From NCBI RefSeq assembly GCF_039839275.1, contig NZ_JBDOQP010000002.1, forward strand, positions 1,324,831-1,388,830: a stretch of 64,000 nucleotides of DNA, written 5' to 3'. Under the pieces are notes generated by a model. The model made no database searches. It was given only the letters and a program-made list of their open reading frames with translations, and was not told the DNA's origin. The position numbers and the translations under genes were made by a program. Numbering within the stretch: position 1 is the first letter of the stretch; the number at the start of each line of letters is the position of its first letter. Positions 17,660-28,537 of the stretch are shown in pieces. This DNA is from Aerobium sp039839275. GTDB lineage: Bacteria > Pseudomonadota > Alphaproteobacteria > Rhizobiales > Rhizobiaceae.

Positions 17660-19272
17660 TGCCGGAAGTGGCGCGTGCCGGTGAAGACCATCGCGATGCC
17701 GTGCGCGTCTGCCGCGGCGATCACTTCTTCGTCCCGCATTGAACCGCCGGGCTGGATGACGGCTGTGGCGCCGGCCTCGACCGCGGCAAGCAGACCATCG
17801 GCGAAGGGGAAGAAGGCGTCGGAGGCAACGACCGAGCCTTTCGTCAACGGTTCGGGGTTTCCGGCAGCCTCGGCGGCGTCGAGGGCCTTGCGGGCGGCGA
17901 TGCGCGATGAGTCCACACGGCTCATCTGCCCGGCGCCGATACCGACGGTCGCCAGGTTGCGCGCATAGACGATCGCGTTCGACTTGACATGCTTGGCGAC
18001 GCGGAAGGCAAAGGCGAGGTCGGCCATTTCCGTATCGCTCGGTGCGCGCCTGGTGACGACCTTGAGATCGAGGTCGTCGACGACCGCATTGTCGCGCGAC
18101 TGGACCAGCAGGCCACCGGACACGGACTTGACCGTCATGCCGGCAGAGCGGGGGTTGGGCAGGCCGCCGGTGACCAGCAGGCGCAGGTTCTTCTTCGCGG
18201 CGACGATCGATATGGCCTCCTCCGAGGCGTCCGGTGCGATGATGACCTCGGTGAATGTCTTCACGATTTCCTCGGCAGCTTGCGCATCCAGCAGTTGGTT
18301 GAGCGCGACGATGCCACCGAAGGCCGAAACCGGGTCACAGGCAAGCGCGGCGAGGTAGGCGTCCTTCAATGTCGCGCCTTCGGCTACGCCACAAGGGTTG
18401 GCGTGCTTGATGATGGCAACGGCGGCCGCGCGCGCGGGGTCGAATTCGCCGACGAGTTCGAATGCTGCGTCGGTGTCGTTGACGTTGTTGTAGGAGAGTT
18501 GCTTGCCCTGAAGCTGACGGGCGGAGGCGACGCCCGGCCGTTTGTCGCCATTGACGTAGAACCCAGCCTTCTGATGCGGGTTTTCACCGTAGCGCATCAC
18601 CGTTTCGAGCTTGCCGCCAAAGGCACGCCACGTCGGGGCCTCGATATCCAGCGCGTCGGCGAACCAGCCGGAGATCGCGGCGTCATAGGCGGCGGTGCGT
18701 GCGTAGGCCTTTGCCGCCATTTCCTGGCGAAAGCGATAGGGTGTCGCGCCATCGTTGGCCGACAGCGTGTCGAGCAGCGGCTGGTAGTCTGCGGGGTCGG
18801 TGACGATCGTCACATAGGCATGGTTCTTGGCCGATGCACGCACCATGGCCGGCCCACCAATGTCGATGTTCTCGACGACCGAGGCATAGTCGCCTCCCGA
18901 TGCCCGCACCTCCTCGAAAGGATAGAGGTTGATGATCGCGACATCGATCGCGCCGATCCCGTGTTGCTCCATTGCCGCGGCATGCTCTGCGTCGTCGCGG
19001 ATGGCGAGCAGGCCGCCGTGGACGGACGGATGCAGCGTCTTGACGCGGCCATCCATGATTTCCGGGAAGCCGGTGATTTCGGAAACGTCCCTGACCGCGA
19101 TTCCCGCCTCGGCGATCGCCTTGGCCGTGCCCCCGGTGGACACCAGCTCGATGCCGGCATTCGCAAGCGCCTGGGCAAGCTCGATCAGGCCGGTCTTGTC
19201 GGACACGGAAAGCAATGCGCGGCGCGCCCTGACGAGATCGGGAGCGGGGATGTTCTTGGATATGACGGCCAT
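17656..19272 (-). CDS. purH: Bifunctional AICAR transformylase / IMP cyclohydrolase
   Basis: Catalyses the last two steps of IMP synthesis: formyl transfer to AICAR from 10-formyl-THF, then ring closure. The 538 residues equal the normal length. The N-terminal MGS-like cyclohydrolase domain (LLSVSDKTGL, VSTGGTAKAI, TGFPEIMDGRVKTLHP) is followed by the transformylase domain (RYGENPHQ, KHANPCGVA, and SDAFFPFADG near the C-terminus). ATG 19272. It heads a same-strand group with the heparinase-like, rsmB and htpX genes, an order I recall from rhizobia. Confidence 0.97.
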   Translation of the reverse strand: MAVISKNIPAPDLVRARRALLSVSDKTGLIELAQALANAGIELVSTGGTAKAIAEAGIAVRDVSEITGFPEIMDGRVKTLHPSVHGGLLAIRDDAEHAAAMEQHGIGAIDVAIINLYPFEEVRASGGDYASVVENIDIGGPAMVRASAKNHAYVTIVTDPADYQPLLDTLSANDGATPYRFRQEMAAKAYARTAAYDAAISGWFADALDIEAPTWRAFGGKLETVMRYGENPHQKAGFYVNGDKRPGVASARQLQGKQLSYNNVNDTDAAFELVGEFDPARAAAVAIIKHANPCGVAEGATLKDAYLAALACDPVSAFGGIVALNQLLDAQAAEEIVKTFTEVIIAPDASEEAISIVAAKKNLRLLVTGGLPNPRSAGMTVKSVSGGLLVQSRDNAVVDDLDLKVVTRRAPSDTEMADLAFAFRVAKHVKSNAIVYARNLATVGIGAGQMSRVDSSRIAARKALDAAEAAGNPEPLTKGSVVASDAFFPFADGLLAAVEAGATAVIQPGGSMRDEEVIAAADAHGIAMVFTGTRHFRH

Positions 19273-19366
19273 GCTGGCGGCTCCATCTGGCGGGGACGGG
19301 GAGGATGCCGGGGCCGTAGCACATGGCGTAGGGATTTGGAACGCAGGCGTCGGAGTGCCCGGGTTC

Positions 19367-21061
19367 CTATGTGCGCAGGAAGCGCCAGTGGATTTCCGGA
19401 TGTTCGGATGCCTTGTAGGTCAGGACGAGCTGGCGGGCGCGGCGTGGTCCGCCAAGCGCGGCGAAGAACAGGGATTCCTCGACGGCCGGCGCCAGTTCCT
19501 CGCAGGTGAATTCCCAGCGTTCGCCGCTGGGCGCAGAAAGGACGAGATCGTCGCGCTGGTTCTGGAACAAGGCGATGTCGGGATGGAGGTGGAAGCGGAC
19601 GGCGACATTGTCGTGGCCGTTCGACCTTGCAATCTCGCCGCCTCTGCGGAACACCCGATCGATACCTTCGAGCATCTCGCCGCCGGCGCTGAGGCTCAGT
19701 TCTCTCTCGTGATAGAGGCCGAAGCGTTGGACGTATCCGTCGTGCTGCGCGACGAAGGCCTGGATGCCTGTGGAATCCATGCGCTGGCACGGAACATTGC
19801 GGGGCCCGGCGATCAGCGGCGCGCCAAGCAGCCCGCTCAAGCCACGAGACAGGGTGAAACGGGCCGATGAGGTGTCGTTGAGCGTCGCCGTCGAATGCGC
19901 GGCCGTGGAACGCGACAATGGCCGGAAATCCTCGGCACCATAGGTGTCGACGCCGCAATTGACGATGAAGTGATCCCTCCCGGAAGAAAGCTCGAAGGCG
20001 AGGCATCCGGCCTGCGCGGCATGCGAGACCTCCGTGGGTGGTGCCGCGCCGGCGTCGGCGATCACGGTGGTGTTTCCCATGCACAGGCGCTCGTAGCCGG
20101 AATGTGGCGCATGCAGAAGCGGTGCACCGACGGTGTCGTCGTGATGCAGGATCGCCGCGATCCTGTCGTGGCCGGTGGCGCCCATGCCGTTGAACCGAGC
20201 GAGCGTGCCGTCCTGGTGGCGGAAGAAGCGCAGGGCCGGCAGCATGCGCTCAACCGCGCCGATCAGGGCTTCGGGCGGCGCCTCGGCCTGGTTCGAATAG
20301 GTATGGCGCAGCGGCAACAGGTCAGCGAGCAGTTCGAGCACGGCTTCGGGACTACGCGAGATGTGCCCGCCATCGGGCAGGATCTGCCGCTCGAGCTCGA
20401 TCGACAATTGCCGCGATGCAGCGCGCAGGGTGGCGGGCGACGCGGGCAGCGAAAGCGCTGCGAAAGCCAGCGCGATGCGCGCGCGCAGCCTTTCCTCGCC
20501 GTCGGGCATTTCGGGCGTCGTCGCGCGCAGGTAGCGGATCTGGATGGCGAGCGATTTGAGGAACGCGCGGTAGAACGGAAACTCCGCGCCTTGCAGCACG
20601 ACGCCGGAATGCTGGAGCCAGGCGATGACGCGCCGGGCGGTTATGGCCGGCTCCCAGGCGACGCCGCCAATCTTGCGGCCATGCATGGCGATCCAGTCGC
20701 TCACCAGCGCGCGGGCGTTGGCAGAGGCGAGCTCGGTTTCGGCGGCGCGCATGTGGCGCAGCCAGCGAAAACCGTGCAGCGACGACATCCAGGCGGCACT
20801 GGCTATCTCCGTAAGGAACGGGGAAGCGTCGGTCTCCACCATGTAGCCGGCAAACGGAAACCGGCCGTGATAGATTTCGTTGGCGATCTGGGGGTCGGCG
20901 ACGCGCAGATCCGGCGGGGCGATCAGGACGCGTTCCGGCGTACGCCCAGTGAACCGCCAGCGGTAGATCGGGCCGACACGCAGGCGGCCGCGCGCGCGCC
21001 GCCACAAGGTGGCGGCGACCAAAGCCCATATCTGTGGGGATTCAGCCCTCGCGGCCGACAA
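19367..21061 (-). CDS. Heparinase II/III family protein
   Basis: The 564-residue product has an N-terminal helical toroid-like part (about 60-320) with RWRFTGRTPERVLIAPPDLR near the start. A C-terminal heparinase II/III domain rich in beta strands follows (HDGYVQRFGLYHERELSLS and RFHLHPDIA). Family members are polysaccharide lyases. In this purH-linked rhizobial subgroup the substrate is not known to me. I place the start at TTG 21061, because GGAGG (21071-21075) lies 9 bases upstream. A TTG at 21127 is also open but lacks such a site. Confidence 0.8.
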   Translation of the reverse strand: MSAARAESPQIWALVAATLWRRARGRLRVGPIYRWRFTGRTPERVLIAPPDLRVADPQIANEIYHGRFPFAGYMVETDASPFLTEIASAAWMSSLHGFRWLRHMRAAETELASANARALVSDWIAMHGRKIGGVAWEPAITARRVIAWLQHSGVVLQGAEFPFYRAFLKSLAIQIRYLRATTPEMPDGEERLRARIALAFAALSLPASPATLRAASRQLSIELERQILPDGGHISRSPEAVLELLADLLPLRHTYSNQAEAPPEALIGAVERMLPALRFFRHQDGTLARFNGMGATGHDRIAAILHHDDTVGAPLLHAPHSGYERLCMGNTTVIADAGAAPPTEVSHAAQAGCLAFELSSGRDHFIVNCGVDTYGAEDFRPLSRSTAAHSTATLNDTSSARFTLSRGLSGLLGAPLIAGPRNVPCQRMDSTGIQAFVAQHDGYVQRFGLYHERELSLSAGGEMLEGIDRVFRRGGEIARSNGHDNVAVRFHLHPDIALFQNQRDDLVLSAPSGERWEFTCEELAPAVEESLFFAALGGPRRARQLVLTYKASEHPEIHWRFLRT

Positions 21062-21070
21062 ATCTCGTTT

Positions 21071-21075
21071 CCTCC
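21071..21075 (-). promoter_or_regulatory. Ribosome binding site deciding the TTG start of the heparinase-like gene
   Basis: GGAGG on the minus strand stands 9 bases before TTG 21061. No ATG is available within the first part of the frame, and the TTG at 21127 has no comparable site. The surrounding 21,062-21,158 gap is AT-rich for this window and likely holds the promoter. Confidence 0.6.
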
Positions 21076-21158
21076 GAATCGCCGAAGCGTAATTTACATT
21101 TTGGGAATATGGTAAATGATTCAGCAATTTATTCGAAGGTCGAAATTGAAGCTGTCAG

Positions 21159-22541
21159 TCAGCCCAATCGACGCAGCCTGACGGCATAGAAGCCGTCGAG
21201 GCCCGACAGGCCGGGCGTGCCCATGACGAGCCCTGCCGGGGTGGTGCGGATGGCGCCGTCACTGGCGACGAACGGCGCCAGATAAGGGAGCTCCTCTGCC
21301 GAGACGGGATCGAGCCGCATCTCCGGGTTGGCGGCGAGGAAATCGTCGACCAGCCGTTCGCCTTCGAGGGGATCGAGCGAGCAGTTGGAGAACACGAGGC
21401 AGCCGCCGGGCCGCACCAGAGTCGCCGCATGAGCGAGCATCCGGGACTGCAGGTCGGCGAGGCGGGCGACGTCGTCCGGCCCCTTCGTCCATGGCACGTC
21501 CGGGTGGCGGCGCACCGTGCCGGTCGACGAGCAGGGCGCATCGAGCAGCACCGCGTCGAACAGTTCCTGAGGGCGGAAGGCGAACAGGTCGCCCTCGACG
21601 ATCTCTGCCTCGAGCTGAAGCCGGGCGAGATTGGCCGCGAGTCGCTTGGCGCGGTTGGGCGAAAGCTCGAGCGCGGTGACCCTGGCTCCGGCCTGCGCAA
21701 GCTGCGCCGTCTTGCCGCCGGGTGCGGCACACAGGTCGGCGACGCGAAGTCCGGAGATGTCACCGAAGAGCCGCGCGGGGATGGCGGCTGCCGCGTCCTG
21801 CACCCACCATTCGCCCTCGGCGAAGCCGGGCAGGTCGGGGACTGAGGCGTCGAGCTTCTCGATGCGCACGCTGCCGGTCGGCAGCACGATGCCGCCGAGG
21901 CGTTCCGCCCAGCCCGCCGGGTCGCTCTTGACCGTCAGGTCGACCGGGGCCTCGAGCCGGTGCGCGGCGAGGATCGCTGCTGCGTGGTCGTCGCCATAGG
22001 CGGACTTCAACCTTTCGACGAACCATTGCGGCGCATCGTCGGTGGCACCCATCGCGGCTGGCAGCGCGCGCTCCTTGCGCCGCCCGATTTCGCGCAGCAC
22101 CGCGTTGACGAGGCCTGAAAAGCGTTTCGTGCGCGGGTCTTCGCCAGCCTGCGTGACCGCAAGGTCGACGGCGGCTGAGTCAGGCACGTCGAGAAACAGC
22201 ATCTGCGCGGCGGCGACATGCAGAATATGCGACAAGGTGTGGGCGTTTGCCGGCAAGGGACGGTCGAGCCTGGCGGACACCAGCGCATCGATCGTGCCGC
22301 GGAAACGCAGCGCCGTCGTCAGGATGGCACGCACCAGCGAACGATCGCGCATGTCCAGCGCACGAAACTGCGGATGGCCATGGTCGTTATCGGTCAGCCC
22401 GTCGAGCGAGGTCTTCGCATCGATCACCGCCGCCAGCAGCCGCGTCGCCGCCTTGCGGGCCGCGAGACCGGGCACGTTGCTTTCCGTTTTCGCAGGACGA
22501 CTTCCGTTGCCGCCGCGCGCGCGGCGGCCTTGCGTCGTCAC
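21159..22541 (-). CDS. rsmB: RsmB/NOP family rRNA cytosine-C5 methyltransferase
   Basis: The 460-residue product has an N-terminal NusB-like RNA-binding domain (about 30-165) and a C-terminal SAM-dependent methyltransferase domain. AdoMet site: CAAPGGKTAQL. The two catalytic cysteines are in LDAPCSSTG (motif IV) and FSNCSLDPLEGE (motif VI), the arrangement of RNA m5C methyltransferases. By family it would methylate 16S rRNA. I chose GTG 22541, which overlaps the htpX TGA (GTGA). An ATG at 22580 inside htpX would add 13 residues. Confidence 0.9.
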   Translation of the reverse strand: MTTQGRRARGGNGSRPAKTESNVPGLAARKAATRLLAAVIDAKTSLDGLTDNDHGHPQFRALDMRDRSLVRAILTTALRFRGTIDALVSARLDRPLPANAHTLSHILHVAAAQMLFLDVPDSAAVDLAVTQAGEDPRTKRFSGLVNAVLREIGRRKERALPAAMGATDDAPQWFVERLKSAYGDDHAAAILAAHRLEAPVDLTVKSDPAGWAERLGGIVLPTGSVRIEKLDASVPDLPGFAEGEWWVQDAAAAIPARLFGDISGLRVADLCAAPGGKTAQLAQAGARVTALELSPNRAKRLAANLARLQLEAEIVEGDLFAFRPQELFDAVLLDAPCSSTGTVRRHPDVPWTKGPDDVARLADLQSRMLAHAATLVRPGGCLVFSNCSLDPLEGERLVDDFLAANPEMRLDPVSAEELPYLAPFVASDGAIRTTPAGLVMGTPGLSGLDGFYAVRLRRLG

Positions 22542-23557
22542 GACCTGCCGCTCCGCGGTCCGGTCGGATTGCGGCCCCACGGGTTCTGCTGGGGAGGCTC
22601 CGGGGTCGGCGCGGGTCGGCCACCCCAGGGGCCTCCGTCGGTGCCGGTTGTCGGTGCTTCGGGCGCGGGGCTGCGGGCGGGCGCAGCAGGCCGGTCATTG
22701 CCGCCCGCTCCACCACCGAACTCCTGCGCCAGCTTCTGCAATGCTGCGATGCGGTTCTCCGTGGCGGGGTGGGTGGAGAACAGATTGTCCATCCGCTCGC
22801 CAGACAACGGATTGATGATGAACATGTGCGCGGTTGCCGGATTGCGCTCGGCATCCGGGTTGTGGACCGCCTTGGCGCCGCGCGCGATCTTGTTGAGCGC
22901 CGAGGCCAGCCACATCGGGTTGCCGCAGATCTCGGCGCCGCGCTTGTCGGCGGCATATTCACGGGTGCGGCTGATTGCCATCTGCACCATCATCGCAGCC
23001 AGCGGGGCGACGATGATCGCCACCAGCACGCCGATGATGCCCAGTGGATTGTTGTTGCGGTTGCCGCCGAAGAAGAAGGCGAAGTTGCCGAGCATCGAGA
23101 TCGCGCCGGCAAGCGTCGCGGTGATCGTCATGGTCAGCGTATCGCGGTTCTGCACGTGGGCCAGTTCGTGGGCCATCACCGCCGCGACTTCCTCGGGGCT
23201 CAGGCTCTTGAGAAGTCCGGTGGTCGCCGCGACGGCCGCGTTCTGCGGGTTACGGCCGGTTGCGAACGCGTTGGGCTGCGGGTTGTCGATAATGTAGACC
23301 TTCGGCATCGGCAGGCCCGCGCGTCCGGCAAGGTCGCGTACGATGGTGTAGTATTCGGGCGCGTTGCGCTCGTCGACCTCGACGGCGTGGTGCATGCGCA
23401 GCACCATCTTGTCGGCGTTCCAGTAGCTGAACAGGTTCATGCCGGCGGCGATCACGAAAGCGATGAGCATGCCGCCCGAGCCGCCAATGAGATAGCCGAT
23501 GCCCATGAAGAGCGCCGTCATCAGGGCCAGAAGCATCGCTGTGCGAATGACGTTCAT
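22538..23557 (-). CDS. htpX: Membrane-bound zinc protease HtpX
   Basis: M48-family membrane endopeptidase that degrades damaged membrane proteins. The 339-residue product has two N-terminal membrane segments (about 5-20 and 25-45), the zinc motif HELAH at residues 130-134, two further hydrophobic stretches (about 145-160 and 172-192), and the third zinc-ligand region REYAADKRGAE. The C-terminal roughly 50 residues are a Pro/Gly/Asn-rich tail, longer than in E. coli HtpX. ATG 23557 fits the family. The stop is coupled to the rsmB start. Confidence 0.95.
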   Translation of the reverse strand: MNVIRTAMLLALMTALFMGIGYLIGGSGGMLIAFVIAAGMNLFSYWNADKMVLRMHHAVEVDERNAPEYYTIVRDLAGRAGLPMPKVYIIDNPQPNAFATGRNPQNAAVAATTGLLKSLSPEEVAAVMAHELAHVQNRDTLTMTITATLAGAISMLGNFAFFFGGNRNNNPLGIIGVLVAIIVAPLAAMMVQMAISRTREYAADKRGAEICGNPMWLASALNKIARGAKAVHNPDAERNPATAHMFIINPLSGERMDNLFSTHPATENRIAALQKLAQEFGGGAGGNDRPAAPARSPAPEAPTTGTDGGPWGGRPAPTPEPPQQNPWGRNPTGPRSGRS

Positions 23558-23637
23558 GCAGAACTCCGCTGTTTCGAAAGCCAGCCGCGCCGGGTCGATC
23601 CCGCGCTGCGAACCGTCTATATGATGGGCAGCGACCG

Positions 23638-23889
23638 ATGGAAATTCAATCTTTCGAGCAGCAAGCCATGAATGAATCGCCCGACACCGAAAAATCCGCC
23701 GCCGAACCGCTGCCAGAACCCAGGACGCTGTCGCCCGCGGCACAACGTGCGCTCGAGGAAGCCGAAGAGCGGCGGATGTCGGCGCTCAAGCGCGAGGCCG
23801 CCTTGCCGAAGGAAATCGGCGGGCGCGGCGGCAACGACCCGGCGCGCTACGGCGACTGGGAAGTCAAAGGCATGGCGAGCGACTTCTAG
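23638..23889 (+). CDS. DUF1674 protein (SDHAF4-like succinate dehydrogenase assembly factor)
   Basis: The 83-residue protein ends with the conserved block GGRGGNDPARYGDWEVKGM plus ASDF, diagnostic of DUF1674. The mitochondrial homologue SDHAF4/Sdh8 binds flavinated SdhA and helps assemble complex II. The same role is inferred here, although no sdh genes are in the window. The N-terminal half is charged and probably disordered. An internal ATG at 23668 is an alternative start. It is divergent from htpX. Confidence 0.88.
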   Translation: MEIQSFEQQAMNESPDTEKSAAEPLPEPRTLSPAAQRALEEAEERRMSALKREAALPKEIGGRGGNDPARYGDWEVKGMASDF

Positions 23890-24093
23890 GCGCAAGCGTG
23901 CCGATACGAGACACGGCCGCGCCGCGGTCCCCCGCGCCTTAACCGACACGAAACCAAGCTTTCAGGATCGCGCCCGCATTAACAGCGTCTTGGCCTTCAA
24001 CATGCCATTTTGCCGCCCAAAGGACCGGAACCGGCCCGCCTGATGCATCCGGAAACAGGATCATCATCAGGTGTTGCGAATGGAGACAGGGCG

Positions 24094-25467
24094 ATGCAGG
24101 CGAAGGGCGTACTGAGGCGGCTGACAAGGCATTTTCGCGACGGGCGCGGCGGCAATTTCGGGCTGATGGCGGCCATCATCGCGCCCGTGGTCCTGCTGGC
24201 GGCCGGCTATGGCATCAACGTAACCCAGATATCGCTGACGCGGTCCAACCTGCTTGCCGCGCTCGATTCCGCGGTGACGTCGACGGCGCGCGACCTGACG
24301 ACGGGCGTCATCGACGAGGAGGACGCGCCGGAGGTTGTGAAGGCGTTTCTCATGGCCAACGGGCTGCGGGCATTTGCCGAAGACGGGCGGCTGACGCTCG
24401 ACAGCCTCGTGATCGACAAGCAGGCCCGCACGGTATCGGCGGTCGCAAGCGTCGAACTCGACGTCGCCTTCGCGCTGTTCGGCGCGGCCAACAAGCAGAT
24501 CATCACGACTGAATCCGCAGCACTCTATTCGGATCGGCGTATTGAGATCGCCATGATGCTGGACGTGACGGGGTCGATGAAGGGGCAGAAGATCAGGGAT
24601 CTAAAAACGGCAGCGGGCAATGCTGTCACGCAACTGCTTTTGGCAAATCGGAATGGCAATGCGCGTGTGAGGATCGCTCTCGTGCCCTACGCCGCTGCAG
24701 TCAATGTCGGTAGCGCGCTGGGTATGCGCACAATATTCGAAGAACAGCCGAACGGACCCAACTTGCCTCCACCAAACTGGGCGCGACCTGCTTCATTGAA
24801 GAACAATTGTACCACCGAGCGCAGGTTGCCGGACGGAAGTGCGGACTTCTCCGACGTCGGCCCGTATGACGAGCGGATGAACAACGATGACAAATACTAT
24901 CAAACGCTTGTCAATCGCGACGACAGGCTCAGGTCATGCCCCAACGCACAACTGGTGCCGTTGACGGCCAACGAGGACACCCTTCAGGATACGATCCAGG
25001 ATTTTTCCGCCGATGGGTATACCGGCGGAGGGATTGCGGCGCAGTGGGGCTACTACATGCTGTCGCCAAACTGGCGCCGGGTTATCCGCGATGCCGGATT
25101 GGGGGATGGCCCGGCAGACCCCGACCCGGACGAGGTCTCCAAGGTAGCAATCCTGATGACGGACGGAGTGTTCAATACGACATTCGTAGGCACATCGACC
25201 TGGCCTGAAGGAGGCGAGGAAGCGCTGTCTACGAGCAACGCCGAACGCGTATGCGAAGAGATGAAGAAGGACGGCATCGAAGTCTTCACGATCGGTTTCG
25301 CCCTGCCGGCAGGCGAAGTGTCTGCGGCAAGACGGGTGCTAGAGGATTGCGCCTCGGATGACACGGGGGCGGTCCGCCATTTCCACGAAGCGTCGACAGG
25401 CGAGGAACTCGATGAGACGTTCCGTGAAATCGCGCGCAACATCGAAACCTTGGCACTGACGCGCTAG
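24094..25467 (+). CDS. TadG-like pilus/von Willebrand factor A protein
   Basis: The 457-residue product has the TadE/TadG N-terminus: a basic segment, GGNFGLMAAIIAPVVLL (residues 19-35) as a single membrane helix, then a vWA domain with a MIDAS-like DVTGSM (D157-S161) and a later LMTDGVFNTTF strand. Such proteins sit in the membrane facing the periplasm and are usually linked to Flp/Tad pili. No tad genes are nearby, so this is an orphan. ATG 24094 is preceded by GGAG (24082-24085). The frame is open upstream to 24010. Confidence 0.85.
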   Translation: MQAKGVLRRLTRHFRDGRGGNFGLMAAIIAPVVLLAAGYGINVTQISLTRSNLLAALDSAVTSTARDLTTGVIDEEDAPEVVKAFLMANGLRAFAEDGRLTLDSLVIDKQARTVSAVASVELDVAFALFGAANKQIITTESAALYSDRRIEIAMMLDVTGSMKGQKIRDLKTAAGNAVTQLLLANRNGNARVRIALVPYAAAVNVGSALGMRTIFEEQPNGPNLPPPNWARPASLKNNCTTERRLPDGSADFSDVGPYDERMNNDDKYYQTLVNRDDRLRSCPNAQLVPLTANEDTLQDTIQDFSADGYTGGGIAAQWGYYMLSPNWRRVIRDAGLGDGPADPDPDEVSKVAILMTDGVFNTTFVGTSTWPEGGEEALSTSNAERVCEEMKKDGIEVFTIGFALPAGEVSAARRVLEDCASDDTGAVRHFHEASTGEELDETFREIARNIETLALTR

Positions 25468-25490
25468 CCTTCACTGCACGCCAATAGCAA

Positions 25491-25512
25491 AGGGCCGGCT
25501 CTCGCCGGCCCT
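25491..25512. terminator. Terminator-like hairpin after the TadG-like gene
   Basis: AGGGCCGGC (25491-25499) and GCCGGCCCT (25504-25512) form a perfect 9-bp stem with a TCTC loop, 24 bases after the tadG-like stop. The T-run is weak on both sides. It may also end a minus-strand transcript from the small ORF at 25580-25645. The whole 25468-25935 stretch lacks a long gene. Confidence 0.7.
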
Positions 25513-25579
25513 CCGTGCTTTCCGTCCGTGGCGCGGCCCGTGACGACAGCAGTGCTGCCGGCCGCGCGTCACGCGCCTG

Positions 25580-25645
25580 TCAGGAAGACTGCTTCCTGAA
25601 AGGACGATCCGCCGGGGCCACACTACGGTTGAAACCACTCGACAT
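25580..25645 (-). CDS. 21-residue small ORF with an ideal Shine-Dalgarno
   Basis: The minus strand carries AAAGGAGGTGAT (25660-25649), almost the full complement of the 16S 3' end, with 7 bases between GGAGG and the ATG at 25645. The frame encodes 21 residues (begins MSSGFNRSVA, ends FRKQSS): basic, hydrophilic, no membrane segment. Its last codons form a perfect hairpin, CAGGAAG/CTTCCTG (25581-25598). I know of no named family. It could be a leader peptide, a small regulatory peptide or a translated small RNA. Confidence 0.5.
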   Translation of the reverse strand: MSSGFNRSVAPADRPFRKQSS

Positions 25646-25761
25646 CAGATCACCTCCTTTCAGTTCGTTGAACACGCGCCCAATGTGGGGTGGTTCGCTC
25701 CGCACCGCAAGGAGAATCATGTGGCCCTTGGAGTTGGTCGTCGGGACTGGGCTCATGAGCT

Positions 25762-25891
25762 CCGGCATGGATCCTCGGGTCGAGCCCGAGGATGACGATA
25801 TTGAAGGTTGCCGCAAACCGCGTACGTTGACGTTTGATAGCGACCTCACCGCCTGCGTCATCCTCGGGCTCGACCCGAGGATCCATGCCGG
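25762..25891. repeat. REP-like palindromic repeat pair (36-bp inverted repeats)
   Basis: Two 36-base copies, 25762-25797 and 25856-25891, are perfect reverse complements separated by 58 bases. Each contains an inner palindrome: ATCCTCGGG and CCCGAGGAT around TCGAG. In translation one strand gives the phrase LGLDPRIHAG, which I recall from many spurious rhizobial ORFs, so this is probably a dispersed BIME/REP-type intergenic element. It lies downstream of acs. Confidence 0.85.
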
Positions 25892-25935
25892 GGCGGTTCC
25901 GCTTCGCAGCCGTCCAGTCCTGCCGGTGCCGGCCC

Positions 25936-27891
<1,956 letters not shown>

Positions 27892-28159
27892 GCTTTCTCC
27901 CTCCCGGATCGATTTGCCGGCGCGCTTGGCTGCCGGTCGGCAACGGTCGCCGCCTCTCGCGGCGCATTATGTCCAAATCGGGCCCGGCGACAACATCACT
28001 CGCGAAGCAAGACATGGTTGATCGAGGGCGGCGTTGTCAGCACTCCCGGGTGCGTGATGCTAACAGTTTGTAATAGAACGATAAATTCGCCGTGAACGTT
28101 CGGAAATCAATAGACGGTTAACCATCCCGCGCCATAGTTTTGCGAATGGAGGAGCAACC

Positions 28160-28450
28160 TTGAACGGGGAACTTGCCATGCGCGACCACGCCGAACTCGA
28201 AATGATGCTCAAGGGCTATGGCCTGACGACGGCCGAAATCCTGTATCGCATGCCGGACCATCCCGGCCTTCTGCAGACCTTCGTCTGGCAGCACTATGAC
28301 CTCGCCCCGAAGTTTCCGGCGCTCTATCAGTTCATCGACTTCTGGCAAGACAAGATCGAGGGCGCGCTGCATTCCGTCGCCTACACGCATCAGCGGCTGA
28401 TCGCGCCCAACGAGTGGCGCAATGTCAGCGGCGAGTTGGCGCTGCACTGA
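28160..28450 (+). CDS. Usg family protein
   Basis: The 96-residue protein matches the alphaproteobacterial Usg family: LKGYGLTTAEILYRMPDHP (residues 17-35), LLQTFVWQHYDLAPKFP and a C-terminal SGELALH. The function is unknown; the family name comes from a genomic position in other organisms. TTG 28160 has GGAGGAG (28148-28154) 5 bases upstream, so I use it. An ATG at 28178 with GGGGA before it would shorten the protein by 6 residues. Single gene. Confidence 0.85.
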   Translation: MNGELAMRDHAELEMMLKGYGLTTAEILYRMPDHPGLLQTFVWQHYDLAPKFPALYQFIDFWQDKIEGALHSVAYTHQRLIAPNEWRNVSGELALH

Positions 28451-28537
28451 GGGCATTTTCTTACGTCACGTCAATATTCGTCGGAATCATGCTATAAGGC
28501 TGCGTCATCAAGGCAGGGCGGCTGAAGAAGGAAGACG

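Noticed and set aside
25650..25890. Short proteins read through the palindromic repeat (containing LGLDPRIHAG-like phrases)
   Set aside because: These phrases are translations of the repeat itself and lack their own ribosome site.
28483..28506. GGAATC-N14-CGTC before the DUF2235 gene as a fourth ECF promoter
   Set aside because: Spacing is shorter than in the three consistent sites and both boxes deviate. A TATAAG-like -10 overlaps it.
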